NCBI GenBank assembly: GCA_002189035.1
Contig: NEEC01000024.1
Coordinates: forward strand, 620,001 to 684,000
Direction of reading: 5' to 3'
From: Utricularia gibba
Taxonomy: Eukaryota > Streptophyta > Magnoliopsida > Lamiales > Lentibulariaceae
DNA: 64,000 nt
The notes under the pieces were generated by a model. It saw only the letters and a program-made list of their open reading frames with translations, had not been told where the DNA came from and did not search any database. The translations under genes were made by a program, and so were the position numbers. Positions 11,255 through 22,154 of the stretch are shown one piece after another (positions within the stretch are counted from its first letter, which is position 1; the number at the start of each line of letters is the position of its first letter).

Positions 11255-12605
11255 CTACGTTTCTGGAGCATCCATCAACTTGGTCACCTCCAGATTTCGT
11301 GTGAACATGTTAGAATTTTCATAAAAAACTTTCAACCTATGCCCATTTATCAAAAATCCTTTGTTTAAATCTCCATCAAATATCTCCACAGCACCATTTG
11401 GAAAAATTTCTTTCACAATAAAAGGCCCTATCCATCTTGATTTCTGCTTCCCAGGATGCAACTTCAACCCGGATTGGGATAATAATACTTTCTGGCCAAT
11501 CTCGAAATTTCTCCTGGAAATATGCGCATCTTGATAACTCTTTGTTCGAGCCTTAAATAATTTTGAGCTCTCGTACACATCACTTCTCAACTCCTCCAAT
11601 TCTGAAAGCTAGAGCTTCCTGTGGCTTGCACTAAGGTTGCTGTCCAAGTTCAACTTCTTCACTGCCCATCAGTCCATGTGCTCAAGAGCTGCTGGTAATC
11701 TACAAGGCTTCCCATAGACCAACCAACAGGGTGAGGTCCCAATGGGAGTCTTGTATGTTGTTTGTATAGCCCAAAGTGCATCCTTTAACCTCATGCTTCA
11801 GTCATTCCTGCTTGGGTTCAAATCTTTCTCCAAAATTTGCTTGATTTCCCTGTTAGAGACTTCGGCTTGCCCATTGGTTTTTGGAATGTACTCTGTAGAA
11901 GGATTGTAACAAACATTAAAATGTTTCAAAACACTCCTTAAGGCCTGATTGTAAAAATGCGTTCCCCTATCACTAATCAGCGCCTTAGGAGTTCCATATC
12001 TCGTGAAGATGTTGTTGCGCAAGAAATTAATCACCGTCTTCGCATCATCAGTCCGTGTAGGGACTGCCTCAATCCATTTGGACACATAATCAACCACAAC
12101 CAAAATGTAATTGTAACCTGCTGAAGTAGGAAACGCTCCAATAAAATCTATACCCCATACATCAAATAATTCACATACCAGGATTACTTACTGGGGTATT
12201 TCGTTTCGGTTTGATAAATTTCCTACCCTTTGGCATGGTTCACAACTTTTGCAATAGGCGTAACAATCTCTAAAAATATGTGGCCAATAAAATCCACAGT
12301 CTAGAATTTTTCTAGCTAATTCTACTTGCTCCATGATAGCCACCAAAAGGTCCTGCATGACAAGAATCAATTATTTTTGGAATTTCATTTTCATGAACGC
12401 ACCTTCGAATGACGCCATCATTGCATCTCTTCCATAAATATGGATCATCCCATATGTAGTATTTGGCATCACTCTTCAGCTTGTTCCTCACATGATAGTC
12501 CATTCCAGGTGGCGTCACCCCTATTGAAACAAAGTTTGCAAGATCAGCGAACCACGATTCACGAATAGTAGTCCGAACTAAGAATAGCTGTTCATCCGAA
12601 AACAT
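11255..12605 (-). pseudogene. Athila integrase (zinc-binding, DDE core and C-terminal domains), frameshifted
   Basis: The minus-strand order is: FADLANFVSIGVTPP and KYYIWDDPYLWKRC (12605-12430); the H2C2 zinc-binding region with ILDCGFYWPHIF and CKSCEPCQR (12370-12220); the DDE core with [14 protein letters not shown] and [13 protein letters not shown] (12103-11950) and the [13 protein letters not shown] stretch carrying the Glu (about 11890-11850); and a C-terminal GQKVLLSQSGLKLHPGKQKSRWIGPF segment (11599-11255). Frame breaks occur near 12312, 12190, 11797 and 11605. The order PR-RT-RH-INT and the sequence style place it in Athila (Ty3-gypsy, non-chromovirus). It would cut and join element ends if intact. 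Confidence 0.9.
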
Positions 12606-14939
12606 TTAAGTGATGATTCCATCTCCTTTACTTCCTTCAATTCTGCTTAGAAGATCAGCCACAAGGTTCTCCCTTCCCAACTTGTCCTTTATCTCAACAT
12701 CAAACTCTTGAACAAGAAGGACCCATCTAATAAGTCTCGGTTTGGAGTCCTTCTCCATCAAGTGCTTCACTGCCGAATGATCAGTGTATACCATCACTTT
12801 GCTACCTAAAAGATAAGAACGAAATTTTTCCAAGGCAAAAATAACAGTAAGAAATTCCCTTTTAGTGATGGTATATTTTTTCTGCGCATCAACCATGGTT
12901 TTCGAAGCATAAGAGATAACATGGTGCTTTTCTTTAATTTTCTGTCCCAAAACAACACCCACAGCATGATTACTTGCATCACACGTGATCTCAAAATCAT
13001 ATTTCCAATCAAGTGGTTGCATCACAGGTGCAGTAGTAATAACCTTTTTCAAAGAATTAAAAGCATTCTTACATGAATCATCAAAATCAAAGGCAACATC
13101 ATTATGCAATAACCTACTAAGAGGCAAAGCAATTTTTGAAAACTTCTTAATAAACCTCCTATAAAAACCAACATGTCCTAAAAATGAGCTAATACCTTTC
13201 ATATCAATAGGGTAAGGAAGTTCAGACATAATCTTAATTTTTGCCTTATCTACCTCAATTCCTTTTTTAGAAATCACATGTCCTAAAACAATTCCATTAT
13301 CCACCATAAAATGACATTTTTCAGAATTTAAAACCAAGTTCTTTTCCACACATTTCTTCAAAACCTGATCTAAGTGGTCTAAGCATGACTCAAAATTTTC
13401 TCCATATACTATAAAATCATCGATAAATATTTCAATAAAATCATCACCAAAATTAGAGAAAATACTAGTCATACACCTCTTAAATGTGGCTGGGGCATTA
13501 CACAATTCGAAAGGCATCCTCCTATAAGCATAAGTTCCGAATGGGCACGCGAAGGTTGTCTTGTCTTGGTCCTGCCTTGAAATAGGAACCCGATTATATC
13601 CAAAATATCCATCTAAAAAACAATAAAACGATTTTCCAGCCAATTTTTCCAATATCTGATCAATAAAAGGCAAAGGATTATAGTCTTTCTTTGTCACTTC
13701 ATTTAATTTTCGAAACTCAATGCAAACGCGCCATCCATTTTGCGCCCTTTGTGGAACAAGCTCGCCTTTCTCATTCTCTACTACAGTCATCCCTGTCTTC
13801 TTTGGCACAATGTGAATGGGGCTCACCCATTCACTATCTGTGATAGAGTAAATAATTCCTGCATCATGGAGTTTGACAATTTCTCTTCTTACCACCTCCA
13901 TCACGTTTGGGTTGAGGTGTCTTTGAGGTTGACGAATTGGTTTTGCACCATCCTCTAGAAATATTTTGTGCATGCATATGGATGGGCAGATCCCCTCAAT
14001 ATCATCAAGCATCCAACCTATTGCCTTCTTGTTTCTGTTCAGGACCTCGAGCAGTTGTGACTCTTGGTCTGAGCTCAGACTAGTGGAGATGATAATTGGG
14101 TTCCTGAATTTTGCATCAAGAAAAACATATTTTAAATGATTAGGCAATGGTTTCAATTCAGCTATCCTCTCTTCCTGAGTCTTGGCTTGCACCACATTTA
14201 ATTGCTCGAATTTTTCTTCAGCTTCAAATTTTGCAAATAAAGATTCTTCATGAGCCTCTTCTTTTTCTTGAATTTCTTTCTTCAAGTGCTCCTCAATGAG
14301 CCCATCCATGACATCCACAGCACAAATGCTCTCAAAATCACTGGGATAATTCTTCACATCCTTCATATCCAGTGTGGTTTTGTCTTCATCAAAAGAAAGC
14401 TCAATAGTTCCCATTTTCACGTTGATGGTAGCATTTGAGGTGCTCAAGAATAGCCTCCCCAAGATAATTGTCGTGTCCTTTGATCCTCCAGTGGGCATGT
14501 TCACCATGTAAAAATCAGCTTGGAATACAAGATGCTCAATTTTCACCAAAACATCCTCTACCAATCCTTTGGGAGAAATCACTCTCCTATCCGCTAGCTC
14601 AATTTGCACACCCGATGCTTGCAAAGGCCCCAACCTAAGTGTCTCATAAACAAAATTCGACATGGCATTTATACAAGCTCCCAGGTCTGCCATGGCTCTC
14701 CTGATGCACAAATCTCCTATTTTGCATGGGATAAAAAATGTACTCAGATCCTTACGCTTCTTGGGTAGTTTCCATGTTAAAAGTGTTGAGCAGCTTTCAC
14801 TCAATTTCACCTTCCCCTTCTCTTTCAGCTTGGGTTTTGACATACACAACTGCTTCAAATACTTGACACTCTTTGGTAGAAGATCAATATACTCCAAGAG
14901 AGTTAAGTTCAATTGAGTGTTTCCCAATGCTTTCAACAT
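12606..14939 (-). CDS. Athila-like polyprotein: protease, reverse transcriptase, RNase H
   Basis: An open frame of 777 residues. A retropepsin-type protease lies at about 60-200, with ADLGACIN (usual ADLGASIN; Asp kept, Ser changed to Cys) and IILGRLFL. The linker is Glu-rich. Reverse transcriptase lies at about 345-560, with WVSPIHIVPKK, GWRVCIEFRKLN, FCFLDGY-type YCFLDGYFGYNRV, RRMPFELCNAPATF and the catalytic FIDDF box. RNase H lies at about 635-765, with TCDASNHAVG, ALEKFRSYLLGSK and VYTDHSAVKHL. It ends just before a shifted integrase frame. The preserved length suggests a younger insertion than the copia remnants, but flanking gag and integrase are broken, so it is probably not autonomous. 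Confidence 0.93.
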   Translation of the reverse strand: MLKALGNTQLNLTLLEYIDLLPKSVKYLKQLCMSKPKLKEKGKVKLSESCSTLLTWKLPKKRKDLSTFFIPCKIGDLCIRRAMADLGACINAMSNFVYETLRLGPLQASGVQIELADRRVISPKGLVEDVLVKIEHLVFQADFYMVNMPTGGSKDTTIILGRLFLSTSNATINVKMGTIELSFDEDKTTLDMKDVKNYPSDFESICAVDVMDGLIEEHLKKEIQEKEEAHEESLFAKFEAEEKFEQLNVVQAKTQEERIAELKPLPNHLKYVFLDAKFRNPIIISTSLSSDQESQLLEVLNRNKKAIGWMLDDIEGICPSICMHKIFLEDGAKPIRQPQRHLNPNVMEVVRREIVKLHDAGIIYSITDSEWVSPIHIVPKKTGMTVVENEKGELVPQRAQNGWRVCIEFRKLNEVTKKDYNPLPFIDQILEKLAGKSFYCFLDGYFGYNRVPISRQDQDKTTFACPFGTYAYRRMPFELCNAPATFKRCMTSIFSNFGDDFIEIFIDDFIVYGENFESCLDHLDQVLKKCVEKNLVLNSEKCHFMVDNGIVLGHVISKKGIEVDKAKIKIMSELPYPIDMKGISSFLGHVGFYRRFIKKFSKIALPLSRLLHNDVAFDFDDSCKNAFNSLKKVITTAPVMQPLDWKYDFEITCDASNHAVGVVLGQKIKEKHHVISYASKTMVDAQKKYTITKREFLTVIFALEKFRSYLLGSKVMVYTDHSAVKHLMEKDSKPRLIRWVLLVQEFDVEIKDKLGRENLVADLLSRIEGSKGDGIIT

Positions 14940-14993
14940 TTTTTCTTTCTCATTGTGCTCTTCCTTCAGCTTCAGCCTTCCTGGAAAAAGAGG

Positions 14994-15865
14994 CTAGATC
15001 ACCTTCAACGTGACAAGTTCTAGTAGTACTTCAATTTCGTCGTCACTTTGCACAACAACTTCATACTCCTCTATCTCGTTCTCCTTAGTCTCAGTCTGGA
15101 CTAATTCTCGTCCAGGCTTCTCTTTTCCACTCCTAAGTGTCATGGCGCTAATGTTCAGCCCTCCACCGGAATTTGGATTTGGCTTGGGTTGAGATGGTAA
15201 ACTCCATTTCTGTTTCAGGTCTCCAAGCTCTGCTGCCAACTGACTAACTTGAACCTTCAAATTCCAGATGGCTTGTTGATTTTCAGCCTGATTTTTGATT
15301 GATTACACTATGAATGTCTTCAACATTTCTTCCAACGAATTTCCAGAATTCACTCCAGCATTGCCTTGATTTGAGGCTTGAAATGGCTGCTAGTTCTGTT
15401 GGTTTTGCCTTCGAAATGGAGGCGCTTGATAAGATCTTTGCTCCTGAAAATTTTGCTACCCCATGATTGAGCTCTCCCCTTTGTAACAATTTTCATTGTT
15501 GCTCCAATGAAAGTTTGGATGATCCCTCCAGCCTGGGTTGTAAGTATTTGAATATGAATCATATTTTTTCCTCTGCAGGGGCTCCAAATATCCCATACCC
15601 TTAACATGCTCTTCTTCAAATAAATCTGGACACTTATCTGCAGCATGCCCTGTTCTGTGATAGTTCCCGCACGCCATGTTCTTAACCTGGGATAAGAATA
15701 CCTCCTTCATCATTTTTGACATAGCAGCAACATTTTTCATGAGTTCGGCCTTTGAAATTCTGGGCTTACTCTCCACTTCATACACCCTCTTATGTGAGGC
15801 TTGCTTCTTCATGATATGTCTTGAATGCTAAGCCAACTCCTGAAGCAAGGAAAAAGCTTCGGTTG
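14994..15865 (-). pseudogene. Athila gag C-terminal part, 5' truncated
   Basis: Frames 15812-15456 and 15260-14994 carry the end of gag. They include a zinc-knuckle-like segment MACGNYHRTGHAADKCP, in which the second Cys of CX2CX4HX4C is Tyr, and the SAMTLRSGKE motif typical of Athila near the gag-protease junction. The N-terminal capsid region (its counterpart is at 63438-64000) is absent: at about 15870 gag abuts LTR sequence. In-frame stops (for example near 15455 and 15300) break the rest. Confidence 0.8.
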
Positions 15866-15879
15866 GTGTCTTTTTCCTT

Positions 15880-16465
15880 AGAAACCCCCTTGTGTGTATC
15901 CTACAACTGCTGGTTCCTTCTTTTGCGACTCTATCTCCTCCTCAACTTTCTCTTGCCTCCCACTCCCCAAGGCAAGTACATTCTTTGACAAATCTGCTGC
16001 TTTTGGCCCTGACTTGCAAACTGCTGCTGTAACAATGTACTCATTAACCCTTGCAGCCTAGTGACTTGCACGAAATCCAAATTTCTTCCTTGATTTTTGG
16101 GTTGCTACTAAACTCAAAATCGGGTTAGACATGGGGTGGGCTAAATCAAAGGATTTAGCCCACTAATACACCAAAAAGCACATTTTCCCTAATCAAATAA
16201 AAATACTTAAAACTATAAAATTAACAACTAAACATAATTAAAAATTTGTGATTCTCATATCATAAAAGTAGGAAATTTTGTGTGCTATCATACTATGCTA
16301 CAACGATACTAGGCTTATCCCCAAGTCCTACCTAAGACTAATAGAGAACTAGTTCCTTCAGCATCAGTGATGAACATAAAATTTGAGAATAAATTTCGAT
16401 GCATGAGCTACAAAAGTGCAAGTGTGTATATCATTTCATCACTCAATTATGCATGAGTAAATTCT
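15880..16465 (-). repeat. LTR 5' fragment plus 3' internal region fused upstream of gag
   Basis: 15885-16465 is nearly collinear with 7665-8250. Reading the minus strand it contains internal 3' sequence (16465-16171), the LTR start TGTATTAG (16171), and the first ~285 bp of LTR, then jumps into gag. The rest of the LTR, the primer-binding site and the gag start are missing. The hairpin here (16138-16161) has the opposite loop orientation to that at 7928. Confidence 0.75.
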
Positions 16466-16860
16466 CTTTGAGTGTTCAATTGGTCTGTAGGACATAGGGA
16501 GAGGTTGCAAAGAGCTCGACCGATAGGGAATTCAATTGGTCATTTGCCCTCTAGTGTGGTGAAAACACAGGTTATCATAGGGGATGAAATGGCATTGGTT
16601 ACTGAGTAACCCTATTTTAGAAAAACACCCCCAAAAGTTATGCAAATAGGTTAGTATTCAAGGTTTTTACACACAAGTAGATTAGATCCTAGATCCAAAA
16701 TTACTTTTTATATTCTTTTTAAAACCAAACTTTTATTTGCTTTTCACTGTTTTTTTAATCATTATTTTAAAAAGAAAATTCCAATAACAATTACTTGTGG
16801 ATATGATCTTATTTTATTATTTCGATGATTTCTATTCAATTGTAGAATTACCATCATTTA
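16466..16860. other. Intergenic, no gene seen
   Basis: AT-rich sequence between the Athila fragment and copia debris. No coding signal or clear repeat was recognised. Confidence 0.4.
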
Positions 16861-16899
16861 TCATAAAGAAATTATACCACTTCTTGGTGCATCTCTTCT

Positions 16900-18660
16900 A
16901 CTACTGTAAGAGATAAATTGACTTATTGGCTATATATAATCAATTAACCCACCAGTAGATCTCAAGAAACATTAAAAATGTAGACCAAACATAGTAGATC
17001 TAATAAGTATATATTTTCTTTTCTAAAATCTAAAACATGTAAGGTTACTTTACTAAAAGATTAAGAAAAAGTACAATCAATTCTATTATTCTCCTTTCCA
17101 TCTTATTCTTCAATTCTTTGATGGATATTCATCTATCCAAAAGTGTTTATGATTTCTCCAATAATCTCCCTATCAACAAATTGAGTAAAGCTTGGAAGAT
17201 ATTGAAATTAATAAGATCCAGCTTTTCTCTAAATTACTTGGACATTCCTATGCCTTGTAAATTGGATAACATATATTCTAATTGGTGGATTGATCTAATT
17301 TGTTCTAAGTTCTCAACTATTTCACACGGTTTTAGAGTATGTTACTTGATTTTGATATGTTTTGATTTTTCAAAGTGTGTTAGATCGCTGGCAATTGAAG
17401 TGCTACCTTATTATCTACAAGTAGAGTATTTGGTATGTCACGTTTGTAACCCATGTTCTTGAGAAATTCTCGCAGGCAAGTGGAGTGATACAAAGCATAA
17501 CAAGTAGATATGTACTTCGCTTCAATAATAGATTGTATCATTAATGTCTCACATTTTGTACACCAACACAAGGCATAATTGTTTAGTTAACAAATGTAAT
17601 TTAGTGATTTTTACTATTATTTGCTTCACCATAATCACTCTTTGAATACATTTTTAGTGATGAATTTTTAATTTCTCCAAAAAAAAATGGGTAGAACAAA
17701 CTCTTCATTTTTCCATTTAGATACTTATCTTTTTTGTTACACTCATATGAAATCTAATTTTAATGAGATACAGAGAAGAATATGACTAAGAAACATATAT
17801 CTAACCATATGTGAGAGAGGTAAAGAGGATTTTCAACAATGATCTTATATAAGGTATAGTTCTCTTTCTTTTCCTTAAGATTATTTATCAAAATGGTCTT
17901 ACAATCACAAGGGGTCTTACAACTATTTGCATTTAGTAGGCCATATTTCTCCCACATTTTTTAGGAATACTTTTATATGATATTAAGAAACTTATAATAT
18001 GAAATTGATGCACTTTCATACCAAGATAATAATGTAGGAGTCTGAAGTTACACATATTAAATTCTAAGTTAATCTCATTTTTCACACCCTTAGCTAATTC
18101 TTCAGTTATGGAAGTAATATAAAGAACATCTACATATAAGCAAATAAAGACAAATTTGTCTTCCTTTTAATGTATAGATAAACTAATTCATGTGCATTTT
18201 GAAAACTCATTTTCATTAAGAATCCATGAATCCTAGCATTGAATTTATTTTGAGCTAGAATAAGCCCATAAAATACCTTTTTCAACCGATATGCCTTTCT
18301 AAATCAAATTTGATACAATCTTCGAGAATTTGATTCAGAAATGTAATTTTCATGTTAATATGATGTATCTTTTGTCTATTCATGGTAGAAAAGGTAAGAA
18401 TAAATTTAATTGTATCAATTCTTGCTATATGTAAAAAAAATTCATTATAATTTATACATTTTTTTATATACATACCCTTTTTAAACAAAGTAACCTTTGT
18501 ATCTATAAATTGTTGCATTTGACATAAATTTTATTCTGTAGATTCATTTGAGTCCAACAATTTTAGAATCCAAGATGCCAGATTTATTCACTAATTCTCA
18601 AGTTAGCCTTCAATTCACTTAAATTGCTTCTCAATAGCTTGTAGCAGTTTAAGTTCCCTT
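16900..18660 (-). pseudogene. Decayed Ty1-copia pol on the minus strand
   Basis: Pieces in element order: IARIDTIKFILTFSTMN and KIHHINMKITFLNQILED (18518-18282) match the VARLDTIRxLLALAA / VKSAFLNG region. FICLYVDVLYIT (near 18150) is the YVDD box with the last Asp changed to Val. KYGLLNANSCKTPCD and ENPLYLSHIWLDICF (17957-17760) match the PVxTP and GSLLYLTxTRPDIxF blocks. EAKYISTCYALYHSTCLREFL and LLVDNKVALQL (17571-17380) match RNase H. It is heavily degenerate. Confidence 0.85.
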
Positions 18661-19979
18661 GATGCTTCTATGAAACTTGTCTGACATTGCAAAGCATAGT
18701 AATAAATTATATGTCAAGGGAAATACATTGAAATTAGAGATCGAAGTTGGGTTGAGCCGGGCTGGTCCAACCGTAACTTGAAAGGTTACTACCACGTTTC
18801 GCACTAGGGTCTAATTAAAGATCAATCTTATAAAACCTTGATTATCTTAACCCTAGTATAGGATACATTGTCCTCATATTTTTATGAAAATGTACTTTAC
18901 ACAATTATGAATGTACAATATGAATATAAAGATTATTTAAGTAATTAATATCAAATAATTTAAAATTCAATAGTATAAAAAGGTTATATTCTCACCTTAA
19001 GCATGATCAAACTGATATGCAAATTAATAAAATAAAATAAAATAAATATATTGTGAAATAAAATAAACATTTTTCCAAAACATATAACAAGGTAAGTTAA
19101 TTATGATTTTTTATTTAAATTGGGAACTTGAAGAATATAAAATAATAAACTTAAAAAACCTACAATAAATCTAAGAAAATCTTAAATTCAATATTGATTT
19201 TAAACCCTATTATCATTAAGGGTTTCGAGTTTAGGGACAAAAAGACTATTAGCTTCTACTGTACACAACTTTACCTTAGCACATACAACTTCGTTTCAAA
19301 TTGATTTGAAGGACTCATTTATTCGGATTTCTCAATAATCTTAGCATAAAGGGATCACCCTTCCAAGAATACAAAAGTCATTAACAATTTTCGTTGTTTG
19401 ATTATAATACATTTGAAATATTTCATAGAATTTTGTTCCTTTCAAAATCAGCCATTTTGATCCTAATGTAAAATTTCCTCATCTTTTTATTTTTGGTGGA
19501 AATTTCCAATAATTTGATCCAAATGTCAGTTCAGTTGCTATACTGAGAAACTTGTATTGTATGGATACTTTATATTATCTTATGTCTTGCTGAGTAGCTT
19601 TGCTTGTAAGGATTGAGGCCTTTTTATTCTTTTCTAACTAGTACTGAATAGAGAGGTGGTCACAAGTATAGGTCAACTCATCGACCCAGCGAGTCGTGAC
19701 TCATACTCATGTAGAAACGAATATGAGTTGAGTCCATGTTCATGAGCTTTATTTTTGTCAAACTTAATTATTAGATCCAAGCTCAATTTAACAAAAAATA
19801 GTATCATGGCTTGGATGCTAACTTTTCAATTTTAAATGTAGGATTTGAAAGAGTTTCACTTCTATCATTTTGTACACATTTTCAGTGGGATTTTTCAAGT
19901 CAATTTCTTTTTGATATTTTGTTATTTTTCACCACTTGTGATCTTTTATCTCAATTCTTTGTGTTTTTATTTGTGTATA
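18661..19979. other. AT-rich stretch without recognised genes
   Basis: No credible coding frame. The 66-residue frame at 19811-20011 is hydrophobic and lies at the edge of retroelement 3' sequence, so it is probably fortuitous. Confidence 0.4.
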
Positions 19980-22154
19980 ATCTTTACACATGGCGTGTAT
20001 GTGTCTATTAGTCTATGCTAGGAGTAGTCGAGTGCTTGTTGTTCGTTTTGTTTAACATCAGTAAACTACTTTGAATGCCATATGATTGAACATTACAACT
20101 ATGAGATTATTGAGATGTATGAGTTTTCTATGCCTTTTATATTCCTGGGAGCATGTTTTTACCTTCCACTTTATGAGAGCATGCGCATGATTAGAGGAAC
20201 CTAGGGAGTGTGATCTAGATAAGTTTTACTTGAGTTGTTAGACTTCATAATCGTTTTGGGGACTGGTTGTCAGCTTTAAAAAAAAGAAAAGGGAAAAGCA
20301 GTACCAGAAAAAAATGAGATCAAAGTCCGAAAAAACAACACATAATAAAAAAGTATGTGTGGACTCAATAAGTAGTGAATGGGTGAGAAGTGATAGATTG
20401 ATCTAGAGGAGTAGGAGGAGGCCTGAAGTTATAAGGTATGAGTGCTTGGCAAACACTCCTTGGCAAAAAAGGCCATGACATTAAACCCGGATCAGTCCAG
20501 AACAAGCTGCCCTTCACTATCTAAAAAAAAAAAGAAAGAAAAAAAGGGTTGGCAACCATACTCCTAAGCGATTTTGGATGAATCAATTTGAGGAAGCAAT
20601 CTTTGAAAGCACTCCTCAAGAGCAATCTATTCATGCACATTTGAGTAATAATATGACATGCACACCAGCACCCCTATAGCTCATGCATCTAAAATTTATC
20701 AAAGTTGTTTATGTTCACCATTGGCATTGATGAAGTTAGTTTCCTGTTAGTCTTAGCTAGGACTTGGGGACAAGTCTCATGTCGTTGTAGCATAGTGTGA
20801 TGACACACGCTTTCTTTAAATTTTATAATGCAAAATGGTTATGTTTTATTAGGGTTTAGGTTAGGTATATGTGGTTTTTCATGTTTTATGCGTGTTTATG
20901 TTAATTTTGTATGTTTATGTTTAAAAAAGGACTAAATCCTTTGATTTAGTCCACCATCTCCGTTACTAATTTTTAACTAAGTTCAGCAAAGAGATTAGTA
21001 GCAAAATCAGACTTACAAACGTATGGAATAAGTAGAAAAGGGCACAACATCCAAAGAGAGACAAAAAGCACTGTTCTACCACCTACAGTCTGCAAGTTCA
21101 GACCGAGAACAGTGTTGGTGTCAGGAACAATGCATTGGAGTAAAGGAGAGGAGATATTTTTCAAAAAAAAGAGGGGCAGGAGCAAGCGAAAAGAGCACAC
21201 ATGAGGGGGCTTCTCCTCGAACACGAAGAATACTGACGAGAAGAGGAGAAGAAGGGCTTCATCTTCAAGAACAGCATCAAAGCCCAATCAAGCACTACTG
21301 TTCCGGGACAGTAGCAACTAGGGAACAGAACAATCTTTATTTCCTTTTGGTTTACTGAACATTTTGAGTTTCTGTATCTAACTTACTTACAATGTTTCTG
21401 TTATTTTCACGACATTGTCTAAATGAAATCACGTTTTATTTTCCAAGTATTAGTAACTAAAACTTTAGGGATGCCTTAAGGTAAAGCATAGTGGTGTAGA
21501 TCTAGGGTTAATAATGAAATTTATGATTGTTTCTTAATTCTTGTTTCTATCATTCCATGGGTAGACCCTAAGGAAGGGAACAAGTTACTTCACAACTAAG
21601 ATGCTTGATTTAGAGGTAGACCAGCAAATTAAGGGGGGAGCAGTAGGTATTAGTACAGAGTAGAACCAGTTAGACCTAGTTCTACATACTTTGCATGTAG
21701 GTAGACCTAATTGCAATGTTTGTGATGATATTTAGGACTAGCTTAGCCAAAAATATGATGAATGACCCGAGTAGATTTAGGTTGTTTGAAGTTGTGAGTA
21801 TAGGAACATGGTAAATTAAATTCAGCACCTTAGCACCACACCACCTGCAGATCCTTGGCATCATTGCATTAGTCTGTGTTAAAACTAGTATCTGTTATCT
21901 TCAGCGTTGAGACTTGATCTTGTTTACTGAACTTGTTTACTGCTGTTAGTTTGAGCTTAGACTAAGACCCACTATTATTACGAATTCTGCATCTGTTGAA
22001 ACACTTAGCAAGCACAAGCTTCTCGTGATCGACGCGGAAATCCACTATACAAGTTTTCTGAATTTGTATTTTGTGTAAATTAAGGCTTATAAATTTATTT
22101 GATACAAAAATTTGATTTTATTGCAACGACATTGCTAAAAATTTTCGTTTATCA
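19980..22154 (+). mobile_element. 3' end and LTR of a plus-strand Athila relative (LTR 20919-22154)
   Basis: 19980-20918 is homologous, inverted, to 8110-9000 of the minus-strand element (for example tctatgctaggagt near 20013 and gtcctagctaagact-like sequence near 20755). The LTR starts TGTTTAAAAAAGGACTAAATC (20919) with a perfect hairpin 20929-20952 and ends TTTATCA (22154), 1236 bp. The coding part of this element is not present upstream, so it is truncated. A minus-strand ORF at 20973-21287 is LTR sequence. Confidence 0.75.
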
